Source of the DNA: Proteiniclasticum sediminis | GTDB lineage: Bacteria; Bacillota; Clostridia; Clostridiales; Clostridiaceae | NCBI RefSeq assembly: GCF_018128025.1 | Contig: NZ_JAGSCS010000002.1 | Coordinates: 62,001 to 126,000 of the forward strand | DNA length: 64,000 nt | Direction: 5' to 3' | Shown: in pieces, positions 8,661-16,652 of the stretch | Layout: the number at the start of each line of letters is the position of its first letter | Position numbering within the stretch: the first letter of the stretch is position 1 | Notes under the pieces: generated by a model | What the model was told of the DNA's origin: nothing | Databases searched by the model: none | Seen by the model: the letters and a program-made list of their open reading frames with translations, nothing else | Made by a program: the position numbers and the translations under genes

Positions 8661-8697
8661 AAAAACTCACCTTTCAAAAATTGAAGGGTGAGTTTTT
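8661..8697 (+). terminator. Terminator of the yhf operon
   Basis: A 17-bp stem from AAAAACTCACC to GGTGAGTTTTT with one wobble and a three-base loop; the downstream arm supplies the T-run. The AAAAA on the 5' arm would also make it work in reverse. Confidence 0.9.
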
Positions 8698-8813
8698 GAT
8701 TGTGAAGAATAGTGATCGGTGATCACATATCATGTAAGCGTAGAAGTAGATTCTCAAAAGCATCATTGACAACTATCAATTGATAGTCAATACTGAATAC
8801 GATGAGGTGTTTC

Positions 8814-9225
8814 ATGAGTCATAGCTTTTAAGTACAGTAGAAGAGGTAAGTCAATTTCTGCAGGAACTTGGAGATATTCTCCTCGATAAAAAGTTCAACA
8901 TCTTCACGGATTTAGACATCTTAATTAAGCAGGATCCAACTTCTCGGCAGGATCCGTACTCGACCATGAACACCATGTTGGAACTAGATTATGATCTCCA
9001 TGACCTTCATCGCCAGTTGATTTCTTTACAGGTTTCTGATTATCTGGAGTCATTAAAGGATAATCTTAATCCATCATCACCACTTTATATGTTTGTATCA
9101 AAGAAATTCAGCAGTGGCAAGTCTACATCAAGATTAAAATTCGGGTTCTCAGCAAGAAGCAGGTGTTTTGCATTTCCTTCTATTTTGCGCGGTATCCCAT
9201 CACGAATCCACGGCCATACGATTAG
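8814..9225 (+). pseudogene. Frameshifted MqsR-like toxin remnant
   Basis: Three reading-frame pieces join into one protein of about 135 residues: ATGAGTCATAGC at 8814 gives MSHSF, then frame 8825-9090 reads VEEVSQFLQELGD... to LNPSSPLY, and the -1 frame from about 9090 reads CIKEIQQWQVYIKIKI and ends at TAG 9223-9225. The C-terminal WQVYIKIKI...FCISFYF strand pattern resembles MqsR-type (RelE-fold) mRNA interferases, and the next gene is an MqsA-like antitoxin. At least two frameshifts make an active product unlikely. Family assignment is by eye. Confidence 0.55.
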
Positions 9226-9249
9226 TTGGAAATGAAAGAAGAGGGGAAT

Positions 9250-10293
9250 ATGAAAAAGAATATTGATCATCAAACAAAAGAAATGATTTGCCCACTTTGT
9301 GAGAAAAAACACCTCATTATGGTTAGTGAGCGATGGACAGAAGCCCTGGTCAAAGGTGAAACTGTCGCGTATAAAGAACGGTATTACCGATGCGAGAATG
9401 CCCTTGAAGATGAAAATGAGTTTGTTTCGGGTGAACTACTCAATCTCAATTTGCTGCATGCACGAGATGCCTATCGGGAAATGAAAGGATTATTGACTTC
9501 GGAAGAGATCAAGCAAATCCGTAAAAAGTATGACCTTACTCAAACGGATTTAGCCCATCTCTTGGGGTGGGGAGAAATCACGGTGACTCGCTATGAGAGT
9601 AAGCTAATCCAAGATGAAACGTACGATTCAATATTGCGGTTGACGTGGGAAAATCCTTTGTTCGCTCTCCAGTCTTTGGAGAAACATAAGGGCAAGTTTA
9701 CGTCAGATCGCTACAAGATGATTAGAGAGCAAATTTTACGGAAGCTGGAAAGCTCCGGCATGAGCTATTTGAAACTGCAGAATCTGGAGGCAAGATACAG
9801 TAGATTTTCGGAAACCAGTGATGCGAATGGATTTCAAACCCTAGACTTGTCGAAGCTTTCGGAGATTGTGGGGTATTACGCGCAAAGCATTGGAAATCTA
9901 CACAAAGTCAAACTGATGAAGCTATTGTGGTATACCGATGTTCTCCATTATAAAAGACACGGTAAAGCTTTAACGGGACTGGTGTATCAGCACAAACCCT
10001 TTGGTGCGCTCCCCGTAGGCTATGATGAGCTGATCTATTTACCCACCGTGAAAGTACAAGAAGAGGTGATCAACTGGGAGCTTTGTTATCAAATCCTTCC
10101 GGCTAAAGCCCGTCAAAGGTTTCATTTTTCGAAAGAAGAAGAAGCTGTGCTTCAAGTTGTCTTGGAGAAGTTTAAGAACTTCAATACCCGCGAAATTGTG
10201 GAATACATGCATGAGGAAACAGCGTATCCATCCACAGCAGATAGTCAGATTATTCCTTTTTTCCATGGCGCAAATTTAAATGAACTGCACTAG
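9250..10293 (+). CDS. MqsA-like antitoxin with Panacea (DUF4065) domain
   Basis: 347 residues in three parts: a zinc-finger-like N-terminus (CPLC at residues 14-17, further Cys48), a central helix-turn-helix (about 78-125, KKYDLTQTDLAHLLGWGEITVTRYE) as in MqsA, and a C-terminal Panacea/SocA-like DUF4065 domain (about 205-340, KVKLMKLLWYTDVLHYKRHGK). Panacea domains neutralise partner toxins and the HTH part represses the operon. The start at 9250 has AGAGGGG just upstream; in-frame starts at 9226 and 9232 exist. Its toxin partner immediately upstream is broken, so it is probably an orphan antitoxin. Confidence 0.8.
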   Translation: MKKNIDHQTKEMICPLCEKKHLIMVSERWTEALVKGETVAYKERYYRCENALEDENEFVSGELLNLNLLHARDAYREMKGLLTSEEIKQIRKKYDLTQTDLAHLLGWGEITVTRYESKLIQDETYDSILRLTWENPLFALQSLEKHKGKFTSDRYKMIREQILRKLESSGMSYLKLQNLEARYSRFSETSDANGFQTLDLSKLSEIVGYYAQSIGNLHKVKLMKLLWYTDVLHYKRHGKALTGLVYQHKPFGALPVGYDELIYLPTVKVQEEVINWELCYQILPAKARQRFHFSKEEEAVLQVVLEKFKNFNTREIVEYMHEETAYPSTADSQIIPFFHGANLNELH

Positions 10294-10318
10294 CCTGTTG
10301 TTCAAGAAGCCATATGAT

Positions 10319-10349
10319 AGAGCGCTCCATCTTCGGATGGGGCTCTTTT
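10319..10349 (+). terminator. Terminator after the antitoxin
   Basis: Hairpin GAGC...CCATC / GATGG...GCTC with a TTCG loop followed by TTTT; the stem has a small bulge. Confidence 0.7.
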
Positions 10350-10412
10350 GCCTGGTGGTACCGATGCTCCAGGCACTCTATAGTGTCGCTGCAGATTAAT
10401 TAGAGCTAGTTC

Positions 10413-10441
10413 TTGACAAATGTATCCATCATTGATACACT
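10413..10441 (+). promoter_or_regulatory. Promoter of the padR-DUF2812 operon
   Basis: TTGACA (10413-10418), 17-base spacer, TACACT (10436-10441). The left arm of the PadR operator covers the spacer. Confidence 0.7.
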
Positions 10442-10462
10442 GAATTATATCAATGATGGATA
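10423..10462. promoter_or_regulatory. PadR operator
   Basis: A perfect 15-bp inverted repeat TATCCATCATTGATA / TATCAATGATGGATA separated by 10 bases. It spans the spacer, the -10 and the expected transcription start, and lies 14 bases before the padR start codon: a classical autorepression layout. Confidence 0.85.
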
Positions 10463-10475
10463 TAAGGAGGACGTA

Positions 10476-10802
10476 ATGGCAAAGACAAGCCCCTATGAAA
10501 CGGGGGAGCTCACAGACAGTATTTTTCTCATTCTATTGGCAACCATGGAACCCATCCATGGTTACAAAATCATGCAGAAGATCCAGGAAATGACCCAAGG
10601 AGCACAAAATATCGGTCCAGCCACCATGTACACCACCTTGCGGAAACTGAAGGAAGCAGCATGGATCGAAGAGCAGGCGGAGGAAGAGGCGAAAATTGTG
10701 TATCAGCTGACGCTGGAAGGTCGAAGGATATTGGAGAAGAACGTTGTGCAGCGAAGACAGCTGCTCAAACTGGCGGAAACCTACATGGGAGGGAAAAGAT
10801 AA
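10476..10802 (+). CDS. PadR family transcriptional repressor
   Basis: 108 residues, winged helix of the PadR family (about residues 12-85: ILLATMEPIHGYKIMQKI, GPATMYTTLRKL, then the wing with VYQLTLEGRRIL). ATAAGGAGG precedes the ATG at 10476. Its stop overlaps the next start (TAATG). PadR-DUF2812 pairs are common in Bacillota, where the repressor controls its membrane partner and responds to phenolics, drugs or envelope stress. Effector unknown here. Confidence 0.9.
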   Translation: MAKTSPYETGELTDSIFLILLATMEPIHGYKIMQKIQEMTQGAQNIGPATMYTTLRKLKEAAWIEEQAEEEAKIVYQLTLEGRRILEKNVVQRRQLLKLAETYMGGKR

Positions 10803-11305
10803 TGGCAAAATATCGAGTATGCGGCGGACTCGCCATGACTCCAGAACGGGAAATGCGGCTCTTGCGAAAAATGAGTGGGAAGGGATGGCACGTCAAGGCC
10901 ATGAAGGGAATCTGGTACCAGTTTGAAGAAGGGACACCCCAGGATCTGGAGTATGCGCTGAACCTGGAAAGCCGGGTAAACGCCGAGATGCTGTCCTTCT
11001 ACAAGGCCAGCGGCTGGGAACCGGTCATCGTCCACGAGGGATATCAGATATTCCGGGCACAGGCAGGAACCACCCCCATCTTCAGCGATACGGAGTCAGA
11101 AGTGGATGTCATCACCCGAAGCCGAAGGCTCACGGGACGCTGGGCTGCAGTTTTCGGCATTCTTCTCCTCCTTTGGCTGGGGATCATGCAGGTACTGGAC
11201 GCAATGTTGCTGGAACCTTTGATCCTGATCCTCTTCTTTGTTCCCTTTGTCTTCACCTTCCTCCCATATTTGGGGTATACCCGAACCCTTCGGAAACTGA
11301 AGTAG
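10802..11305 (+). CDS. DUF2812 membrane protein
   Basis: 167 residues. The N-terminal part (about 1-100) is the DUF2812 domain with GWHVKAMKGIWYQFEEGTPQDLEYAL, and two membrane helices follow (about 112-132 and 138-157). It is translated from the start that overlaps the padR stop, so it is translationally coupled. The family has no defined activity; pairing with PadR suggests an envelope or stress role. Confidence 0.8.
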   Translation: MAKYRVCGGLAMTPEREMRLLRKMSGKGWHVKAMKGIWYQFEEGTPQDLEYALNLESRVNAEMLSFYKASGWEPVIVHEGYQIFRAQAGTTPIFSDTESEVDVITRSRRLTGRWAAVFGILLLLWLGIMQVLDAMLLEPLILILFFVPFVFTFLPYLGYTRTLRKLK

Positions 11306-11408
11306 GAGAAAAATAGACCCATCATAAAGGATGAATCGTTCTGAACAACACAGAATGTCATAAAAACCCCACAAAAATCACTTTTCGTGATTAAATGAAA
11401 TTAAAGGT

Positions 11409-11430
11409 CGGGAAAGTAGACACTTTCCCG
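11409..11430 (+). promoter_or_regulatory. Inverted repeat before the DUF1475 gene
   Basis: Perfect 9-bp arms CGGGAAAGT/ACTTTCCCG with a 4-base loop, 31 bases before the next start and without a T-run. It could be an operator or a leader hairpin. Confidence 0.5.
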
Positions 11431-11461
11431 AAAGATTGAAAGAAGAAAAGGGGAAGAAAAG

Positions 11462-11803
11462 ATGAAAACCGCGAAACTTTTTTCTGCACTGGGACTTCTG
11501 GCCATGACGGCCGTTCTGATTTATGGGTTTACCATTGGAAATTTTTCCGCTGATGGGGCCAAAATCCTGGCCAATCCCTGGGGGATTGTCTCTTTAGTGG
11601 ACCTCTATGTGGGCTTTACCCTCTTTAGCCTTTGGATTGCCTACCGGGAAGAGAATAAGCTGGTCGCCGCACTTTGGATTATTGCCATGATGATTCTGGG
11701 CTTCTTTGCCGGAAGCCTGTATGTGCTCCTGCATCTTGTGTTTTCTAAAGGAGACATGGCCCGCTTCTTCATGGGAAAGCAACACAGAGAAAAAGGACGT
11801 TGA
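11462..11803 (+). CDS. DUF1475 family membrane protein
   Basis: 113 residues with three hydrophobic helices (about 5-24, 41-60 and 66-92) and a basic C-terminus. It matches the small DUF1475 membrane family; function unknown. AAAAGGGGAAGAAAAG precedes the ATG. The stop overlaps a potential TTG of the next gene, indicating a two-gene unit. Confidence 0.65.
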   Translation: MKTAKLFSALGLLAMTAVLIYGFTIGNFSADGAKILANPWGIVSLVDLYVGFTLFSLWIAYREENKLVAALWIIAMMILGFFAGSLYVLLHLVFSKGDMARFFMGKQHREKGR

Positions 11804-11817
11804 GGGAGGGGACAATC

Positions 11818-12489
11818 ATGGCGGGAAAAACACAGGAAGTTCGGGAAGAACTGAAACTGGTCCTCTCCGGAAAAACCAAAGACGCCCTATGGCCCCCTCT
11901 GGTCTATGCCATTTTGCAGAGCCGAATGGGGATCCTGCCTGCGGCCTTGGCCGCCATGGCAGGGAGCCTGGCAACGGCGGTGTACCGCAGGATGAAAGGG
12001 GAGAAAACCCTCTATGCCTTCACGGGCTTTCTGGGGATCGCCCTGGCATCGGGCCTGGCCTACTATAACCAGAATGCCTCCAACTTCTACCTTCCCGGCA
12101 TCGTCAGCGGAGGGGTCATCACAGTCGTCTCGCTGTTTTCGCTCCTCCTCGGAAAGCCCCTGGCCGCCTGGACCAGTCACCTGACCCGGGGATGGCCCAC
12201 CAGCTGGTACTGGCGAAAGGATGTTAAACCCGCCTACACCAACGTGACCATCAGCTGGACAGTACTTTTTGCCGTTCGGCTATCCCTGCAGCTCTACTTC
12301 TATCTTCGAAATGATGTGGCGAACCTCACCGTGGTGAATACCATCCTGGGACTACCCGCCACCATTGGGGTGCTGGTTCTCAGCTATCTCTACGGCATCT
12401 GGAAGCTGAAAGTCCTGGGAGGACCCAGTGTGAGGGAGCATGTGGAAAATCTTCCGAAGCCCTGGACGGGACAGACCCGGGGGTTTTAG
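11818..12489 (+). CDS. DUF3159-like membrane protein
   Basis: 223 residues with about six hydrophobic segments, resembling the DUF3159 family (ends EHVENLPKPWTGQTRGF). GAGGGAGGGG precedes the ATG at 11818. Together with the DUF1475 protein it forms a membrane pair with no enzyme nearby. No specific function can be given. Confidence 0.65.
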   Translation: MAGKTQEVREELKLVLSGKTKDALWPPLVYAILQSRMGILPAALAAMAGSLATAVYRRMKGEKTLYAFTGFLGIALASGLAYYNQNASNFYLPGIVSGGVITVVSLFSLLLGKPLAAWTSHLTRGWPTSWYWRKDVKPAYTNVTISWTVLFAVRLSLQLYFYLRNDVANLTVVNTILGLPATIGVLVLSYLYGIWKLKVLGGPSVREHVENLPKPWTGQTRGF

Positions 12490-12528
12490 GAATGTAAATC
12501 TGGAGTTATGACTCCTACTCCTTCAAAA

Positions 12529-12576
12529 AAATATCCCTTGAGAAGCACTTGCAACAGCTGCTCTCAAGGGATATTT
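12529..12576. terminator. Bidirectional terminator between convergent genes
   Basis: A 14-bp perfect stem AAATATCCCTTGAG / CTCAAGGGATATTT around a 20-base loop. A-run on the left and T-rich right flank serve both the DUF3159 gene (+) and the PIN-like gene (-). Confidence 0.85.
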
Positions 12577-12617
12577 CTATTCATGAACATAGTGTAGAAC
12601 AAGCAGAAAAGACACTG

Positions 12618-13319
12618 CTAGTCAAAGTAAGAGGAATAGATTCGATCCATGGCCTGATAAAAATCATTCCAAGGGAGGTTCTCTTTCTTCTCATATTCCG
12701 TGAGATGGTATCGGTATTTGTACAAGAATTTCATATTTTCTTTCTGAACTTCACCCTGGTGGAACAGATAATACATCAGCTCATACATCCTGATCGCTTG
12801 AATGTTATCCAATCCTGTAGCCCACTCTTTAGATTTTTCTATCAGCTGTAAGGCATTAGAGTCGTGAGCTGCAAAGTAGAGCAGACCTTTCACTGCGAGA
12901 TAACAAAGGGTTTTAACCTCGCCTCGATCATCCGCATTATCCAAGAATGAGTTATACAAAGTTCTTGGGGAAATTCTTTCTTCAATGGTATTTCGCAAAG
13001 CCATTTCAGATGGACTTAACTCCGTATCGCGATGAATGATCAGTTCTGAAGGTATATTCTCATGCTTCATTCGAATATAGTTTTTCGATGGACCAGGGAT
13101 AATCTCGTCCCAAACGGACTCATAAACGGCTAATGAAGAAAAGGATCTGAAAATCGGATCGAGCCAAATTTCTTGAAATGTCGAAAAGAGAAAATCATTT
13201 TTTCGTCGAACAGTACGATCGGGTTTGATCAAAAAGTTTGCATCTAAAGTGATCACTTGATGTGGATTTCTTATGATACTGATCAACGCTGGATTCGGCA
13301 TCGAGAGATTAACCTTCAT
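12618..13319 (-). CDS. PIN-like domain protein
   Basis: 233 residues. Acidic residues fit a PIN-type nuclease: Asp26 in VITLDANFLI, Glu67 in VYESVWDE, Glu134 in DDRGEVK and Asp153 in AAHDSNAL. PIN domains cut RNA using a metal coordinated by such acids. It overlaps the upstream peptidase gene by 11 bases, so the two are translationally coupled. The context (Xre, ImmA-type peptidase, PIN) resembles a three-gene toxin or defence module. It differs from short VapC toxins by an additional approximately 80-residue C-terminal helical part. Assignment is by motif. Confidence 0.65.
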   Translation of the reverse strand: MKVNLSMPNPALISIIRNPHQVITLDANFLIKPDRTVRRKNDFLFSTFQEIWLDPIFRSFSSLAVYESVWDEIIPGPSKNYIRMKHENIPSELIIHRDTELSPSEMALRNTIEERISPRTLYNSFLDNADDRGEVKTLCYLAVKGLLYFAAHDSNALQLIEKSKEWATGLDNIQAIRMYELMYYLFHQGEVQKENMKFLYKYRYHLTEYEKKENLPWNDFYQAMDRIYSSYFD

Positions 13320-14196
13320 CCATATCCTCCTGACGAGGGAAATACATCGGATCGTCCAAATCTTCATCCTCAACAATAATTTCATAACCAAAATCGGAGG
13401 GAGTACGATTAAAAAGTTGAAGAGTCTCTGCAAAAGTATCTTCACTGATGAGGTGGTCTTCGAAATTGCGAATGATGTATTCAATCCCTTGAGGGGATGT
13501 TCCAACCTCTTCGGTTCTTCTATTCAGCTTGCGAAATGTTTCTGCATTAATAGCCAAGCCGATTTTTCCATATTCACTCTGGAGGTCTCGTTCACTAAGT
13601 TCATACAGCTCTTCATACTGTGATTCAGTGATGGCATCAATTTCATGGAGTCTCCTTACCAGTGAACGGTAGGGTAACCACCATGTGCATTGTAAACGGG
13701 CAATGAACCGCTGAATTGTCTTAATGGAGATCAACTTAAGAGAAGCATCTCGGAACTCAGCCTGAATGATCTCTCTCAGTTGAGACTCAGGGAGCAGAAA
13801 CTCTGCAGCGAAACGATTGGCTTTCGATTCAATCAGATTATACTCGTCATCTTCCATATCGAGTCGACTTAGATGTGTTCCTGTCTTGGTGAAGTAATGA
13901 TAGAGCTCATGGGCTATGGCGAAAATCTGCTTGTCAAAGTAATCTGCTGTATTCACACCCACAAAAACAAGTTCCTTTCCCTCTTCACATAAATATAAAA
14001 GCACTGCAGAAAATGCAGGACGATCACTCACCGATGAAATAGGATATTGAAGTAAGTGGATGTTCAAGTTTTCGAGAATCGTGAACAGATCATTGGCGAT
14101 GGGGGCTTCGTTCATAAATCCTAAAATGCGTCGCTGATCTTGTGCTAACTTGCAGATTTCTTCAATTTGACCATTAGTCAGCTTTATTGGTTTCAT
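13309..14196 (-). CDS. ImmA/IrrE family metallopeptidase
   Basis: 295 residues. The zinc-peptidase motif HELYH is at residues 96-100 with the third ligand Glu123 in ESKANRFAAEFLLP, typical of ImmA/IrrE (COG2856). The C-terminal 120 residues (rich in acidic residues, ending YFPRQEDMDEG) are not part of the peptidase. ImmA peptidases cleave the partner Xre repressor to derepress a module; the Xre gene lies directly upstream and overlaps by 23 bases. Confidence 0.85.
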   Translation of the reverse strand: MKPIKLTNGQIEEICKLAQDQRRILGFMNEAPIANDLFTILENLNIHLLQYPISSVSDRPAFSAVLLYLCEEGKELVFVGVNTADYFDKQIFAIAHELYHYFTKTGTHLSRLDMEDDEYNLIESKANRFAAEFLLPESQLREIIQAEFRDASLKLISIKTIQRFIARLQCTWWLPYRSLVRRLHEIDAITESQYEELYELSERDLQSEYGKIGLAINAETFRKLNRRTEEVGTSPQGIEYIIRNFEDHLISEDTFAETLQLFNRTPSDFGYEIIVEDEDLDDPMYFPRQEDMDEG

Positions 14197-14539
14197 TTTC
14201 GTAAGAGCTCCTTATAAAAATTTGCTGTCGAAGAGAAAGCATCATCTTGAACAGTCGATCGACGCCTTCTTTCTCAGCTTCATTTAATGCCTCGCTCCGC
14301 AATGCAACGAATGTATTCGTTCGTTCTTTTTCGACTAACAGATCAGACAAATCAAAGTTCAACACCTGACTCAACGATTCCAGCTGGGGCATGGAGGGAA
14401 TAAAGTCCTCTCGTTCAATTCGGCTGATCATTATTCGGTTTATTCCAGTTTTTTCGCCTAGACTTTCTTGAGTGAATCCTTTTTCCGTGCGCAGCTGTTT
14501 TACGAACTCCGCCAGCTTTTGTGTTGATAATACTTTCAT
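14174..14539 (-). CDS. Xre family HTH regulator
   Basis: 121 residues with an N-terminal Cro/CI-type HTH (about residues 8-62: LRTEKGFTQESLGEKTGINRIMISRIERED). The start at 14539 is preferred because AAAGAGGGGT lies 5 bases upstream; an ATG at 14572 gives 11 more residues. It probably represses this three-gene unit and is the likely substrate of the ImmA/IrrE peptidase. Confidence 0.85.
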   Translation of the reverse strand: MKVLSTQKLAEFVKQLRTEKGFTQESLGEKTGINRIMISRIEREDFIPSMPQLESLSQVLNFDLSDLLVEKERTNTFVALRSEALNEAEKEGVDRLFKMMLSLRQQIFIRSSYENETNKAD

Positions 14540-14582
14540 TTGTACCCCTCTTTCCTCCGTGATGCATTTCACCCTTGTGATA

Positions 14583-14588
14583 ATTATA
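14583..14588 (-). promoter_or_regulatory. -10 element of the Xre operon
   Basis: A perfect TATAAT on the minus strand in a very AT-rich stretch (14580-14640) 44 bases before the xre start. No good -35 is seen at the normal distance. Confidence 0.45.
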
Positions 14589-14639
14589 TTAACATTAATA
14601 AGATCTAATTTAAAGATAATCGATAAAATGTTATTTTAA

Positions 14640-14894
14640 ATTTCATTCCCGGGTAGTGAACTACTTGTCTTGAGGAATAATGAGCTTGCAGGAACTTGAT
14701 GAAATGTAACTGAGAGTATCAGCAAAATCACTCGACCAACATGTTCTCCCCTAATTAACTAGGCTAGACTGATCTAAAAATCGCTATGATTACCAAGATC
14801 AGACAGAATGATTTTCCACTTCTCATCACACTTTGGTACAATGGGAGAGGATCAAGCGATCCCATAGAAAACCAGGTCAAAGAAGGAGTTCATC
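14640..14894. other. Intergenic spacer, no gene seen
   Basis: Base composition moves from AT-rich to the level of the flanking genes. No ORF with a ribosome site and no clear hairpin was found. Promoters of the NERD gene should lie here. Confidence 0.5.
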
Positions 14895-15578
14895 ATGGCG
14901 AAAACCGTACATAAAATCAATCATCTGAAGACCGCAGTCTGGCGCAATCGAGTATACGCAGGACTGGTGTTCCTGCCCATGCTCTATCACGGGGCAGCAG
15001 TTTTTCTCAGTCTGCCCCTGGCGGTGTTCTTTCTCCGGCGAGCACGGATCCTCGAGGGGGGAGCAAGGGGCGAAGACGAGACCGGGCGGGTCCTGAAAAA
15101 GCTTCCGGACGGGTATACCATCCTGGGCGATCTGACGGTGAAAACCCAAGGCCGGGAAGCCCAGCTGGATCATGTGGTAGTGGGCCCTGCCGGGGTCTTC
15201 ATCATTGAAACTAAGAACATGAAGGGAAGAATCAGCGGCAAAGATGGGGACCAGGAGATCACCCAGGAAAAGCGCAATGAACGGGGACAGCTTATCATCG
15301 TTCGTTCCTATAACCCTATCAAACAAGTTTCCACCCATGTGCGCCGGGTGGAGGAGATTCTCCAGGAGGCCAAGCTTCGTATTCCCGTAAAAGGCGCCGT
15401 ATTCTTCACCCATCCCCAGGCCGATGTTCAGATCGCCACCCGGACCATTCCCGTGTTCACCCTGAAACGAGATCAGGGGGAGGGACTGCTTCGTTATCTG
15501 CAGAATCCCGGGAAGGGAAGACTGCTTAGTCATGAAGAATGCCAGCGAGTGGTGAAAACCATACGGAAATCCGCATAG
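14895..15578 (+). CDS. NERD-domain protein
   Basis: 227 residues. A hydrophobic segment near residues 20-45 probably anchors it to the membrane. The nuclease-related domain follows (about 55-165) with GREAQLDHVVVGPAGVFIIETKNMKGRI, where the Asp, Glu and Lys fit the restriction-endonuclease-like core. NERD proteins are widespread and mostly uncharacterised. AAAGAAGGAG precedes the start. Confidence 0.85.
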   Translation: MAKTVHKINHLKTAVWRNRVYAGLVFLPMLYHGAAVFLSLPLAVFFLRRARILEGGARGEDETGRVLKKLPDGYTILGDLTVKTQGREAQLDHVVVGPAGVFIIETKNMKGRISGKDGDQEITQEKRNERGQLIIVRSYNPIKQVSTHVRRVEEILQEAKLRIPVKGAVFFTHPQADVQIATRTIPVFTLKRDQGEGLLRYLQNPGKGRLLSHEECQRVVKTIRKSA

Positions 15579-15615
15579 CAGCTGTTACTTATTTTGTAGG
15601 CGAGGAGGAGAATCC

Positions 15616-16503
15616 ATGCGAATACTCACGGCCGATGTAGGCGGAACCATGATTAAAGTTGCCCTGGTGGACACCGGGGGGAGAATCGTTAATTTTCAGG
15701 AGGTACCCACAGAGGGCAAGCTGGGCGGAGAGCACGTCATGGCAAAGCTCATCCGGGTGTTGGAAGAGTACTCCGGTTATGATGCTTTAGCCATCAGCAC
15801 GGCCGGACAGGTGGATGGGGCCACGGGCTCCATTGTCTTCATGAATGACAACATTCCCGGGTATACGGGTATGGCGGTGAAAAAGATCCTGGAAGAACGC
15901 TTTGCCGTAGAAGTTAGGGTGGAAAACGACGTGAACTGCGCCGCCCTTGGCGAAAGCGCCTTCGGGGCAGGACAAGATGCCCAGGTGATGCTCATGCTGA
16001 CTTACGGGACAGGTGTTGGCGGCGCCATGGTCTTTTCCGGCAAACTCTTTGCCGGCGCGGAAGGCCTCGGTGGGGAGTTCGGACACATGATCCTCCATCC
16101 CGAGGGGGAACGATGCAGCTGTGGCAAGGTGGGATGCTATGAAGCCTATGCCTCCACCTCGGCGCTGCTTCGTGGAGCTCAGAGAATAGATCCCACCATC
16201 ACCAGCGGAAAAGACTTCTTTTTGAAGGTGGAAAAAGGGGATCCGCATCTTCTCCTCGTCCTGGATTCGTGGGCGGAAGAGGTATCCACGGGCTTGGTGT
16301 CCCTCATCCATATCTTCAATCCCGACACCCTGATCCTGGGCGGAGGAATCTTGGAGCAGCCCAAAGCCCACGGCGCCATTCTGGAGAAAGTCCGGGAGAA
16401 AATCCTCCCCAGTTTTTCCCGGGTGAAGATCCTCCCCGCGAAGCTGGGAAATCAGGCAGGACTTCTAGGGGCCGCTGCCCTCTATCCGGAATTTCTGAAG
16501 TAA
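15616..16503 (+). CDS. ROK family sugar kinase
   Basis: 295 residues. ATP-binding DVGGT at residues 7-11, catalytic-loop aspartate in VENDVNCAALGE, zinc ligands His156 (FGHM) and Cys167/169/174 (CSCGKVGC). ROK kinases phosphorylate glucose, N-acetylmannosamine, allose or related hexoses. No HTH domain, so it is an enzyme and not a ROK repressor. It lies upstream of a sugar locus and may supply its kinase step. Confidence 0.9.
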   Translation: MRILTADVGGTMIKVALVDTGGRIVNFQEVPTEGKLGGEHVMAKLIRVLEEYSGYDALAISTAGQVDGATGSIVFMNDNIPGYTGMAVKKILEERFAVEVRVENDVNCAALGESAFGAGQDAQVMLMLTYGTGVGGAMVFSGKLFAGAEGLGGEFGHMILHPEGERCSCGKVGCYEAYASTSALLRGAQRIDPTITSGKDFFLKVEKGDPHLLLVLDSWAEEVSTGLVSLIHIFNPDTLILGGGILEQPKAHGAILEKVREKILPSFSRVKILPAKLGNQAGLLGAAALYPEFLK

Positions 16504-16507
16504 CAGG

Positions 16508-16537
16508 CACACCGCTTCTTCTCGAGCGGTGTGTTTT
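16508..16537 (+). terminator. Terminator after the ROK kinase
   Basis: Stem CACACCGCT/AGCGGTGTG, 8-base loop, followed by TTTT. Confidence 0.85.
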
Positions 16538-16587
16538 CACGGTAGAAAGCCATTCGTAGAAAAATGTTGCGTGAAATTTCCTGAATA

Positions 16588-16616
16588 TTGCGCGTATACC
16601 GTTTGTTCCCTATAAT
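16588..16616 (+). promoter_or_regulatory. Promoter of the first sugar-locus unit
   Basis: TTGCGC (16588-16593), 17-base spacer, perfect TATAAT (16611-16616). Directly downstream TTATCG occurs twice (16620-16625 and 16632-16637), a possible regulator site. Confidence 0.6.
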
Positions 16617-16652
16617 GAAGTTATCGAAATCGTTATCGGAAAGGAGCAGGTT

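Noticed and set aside
12549-12851. A 100-codon plus-strand ORF opposite the PIN-like gene
   Set aside because: Antisense to a gene with recognisable motifs and begins inside the bidirectional terminator.
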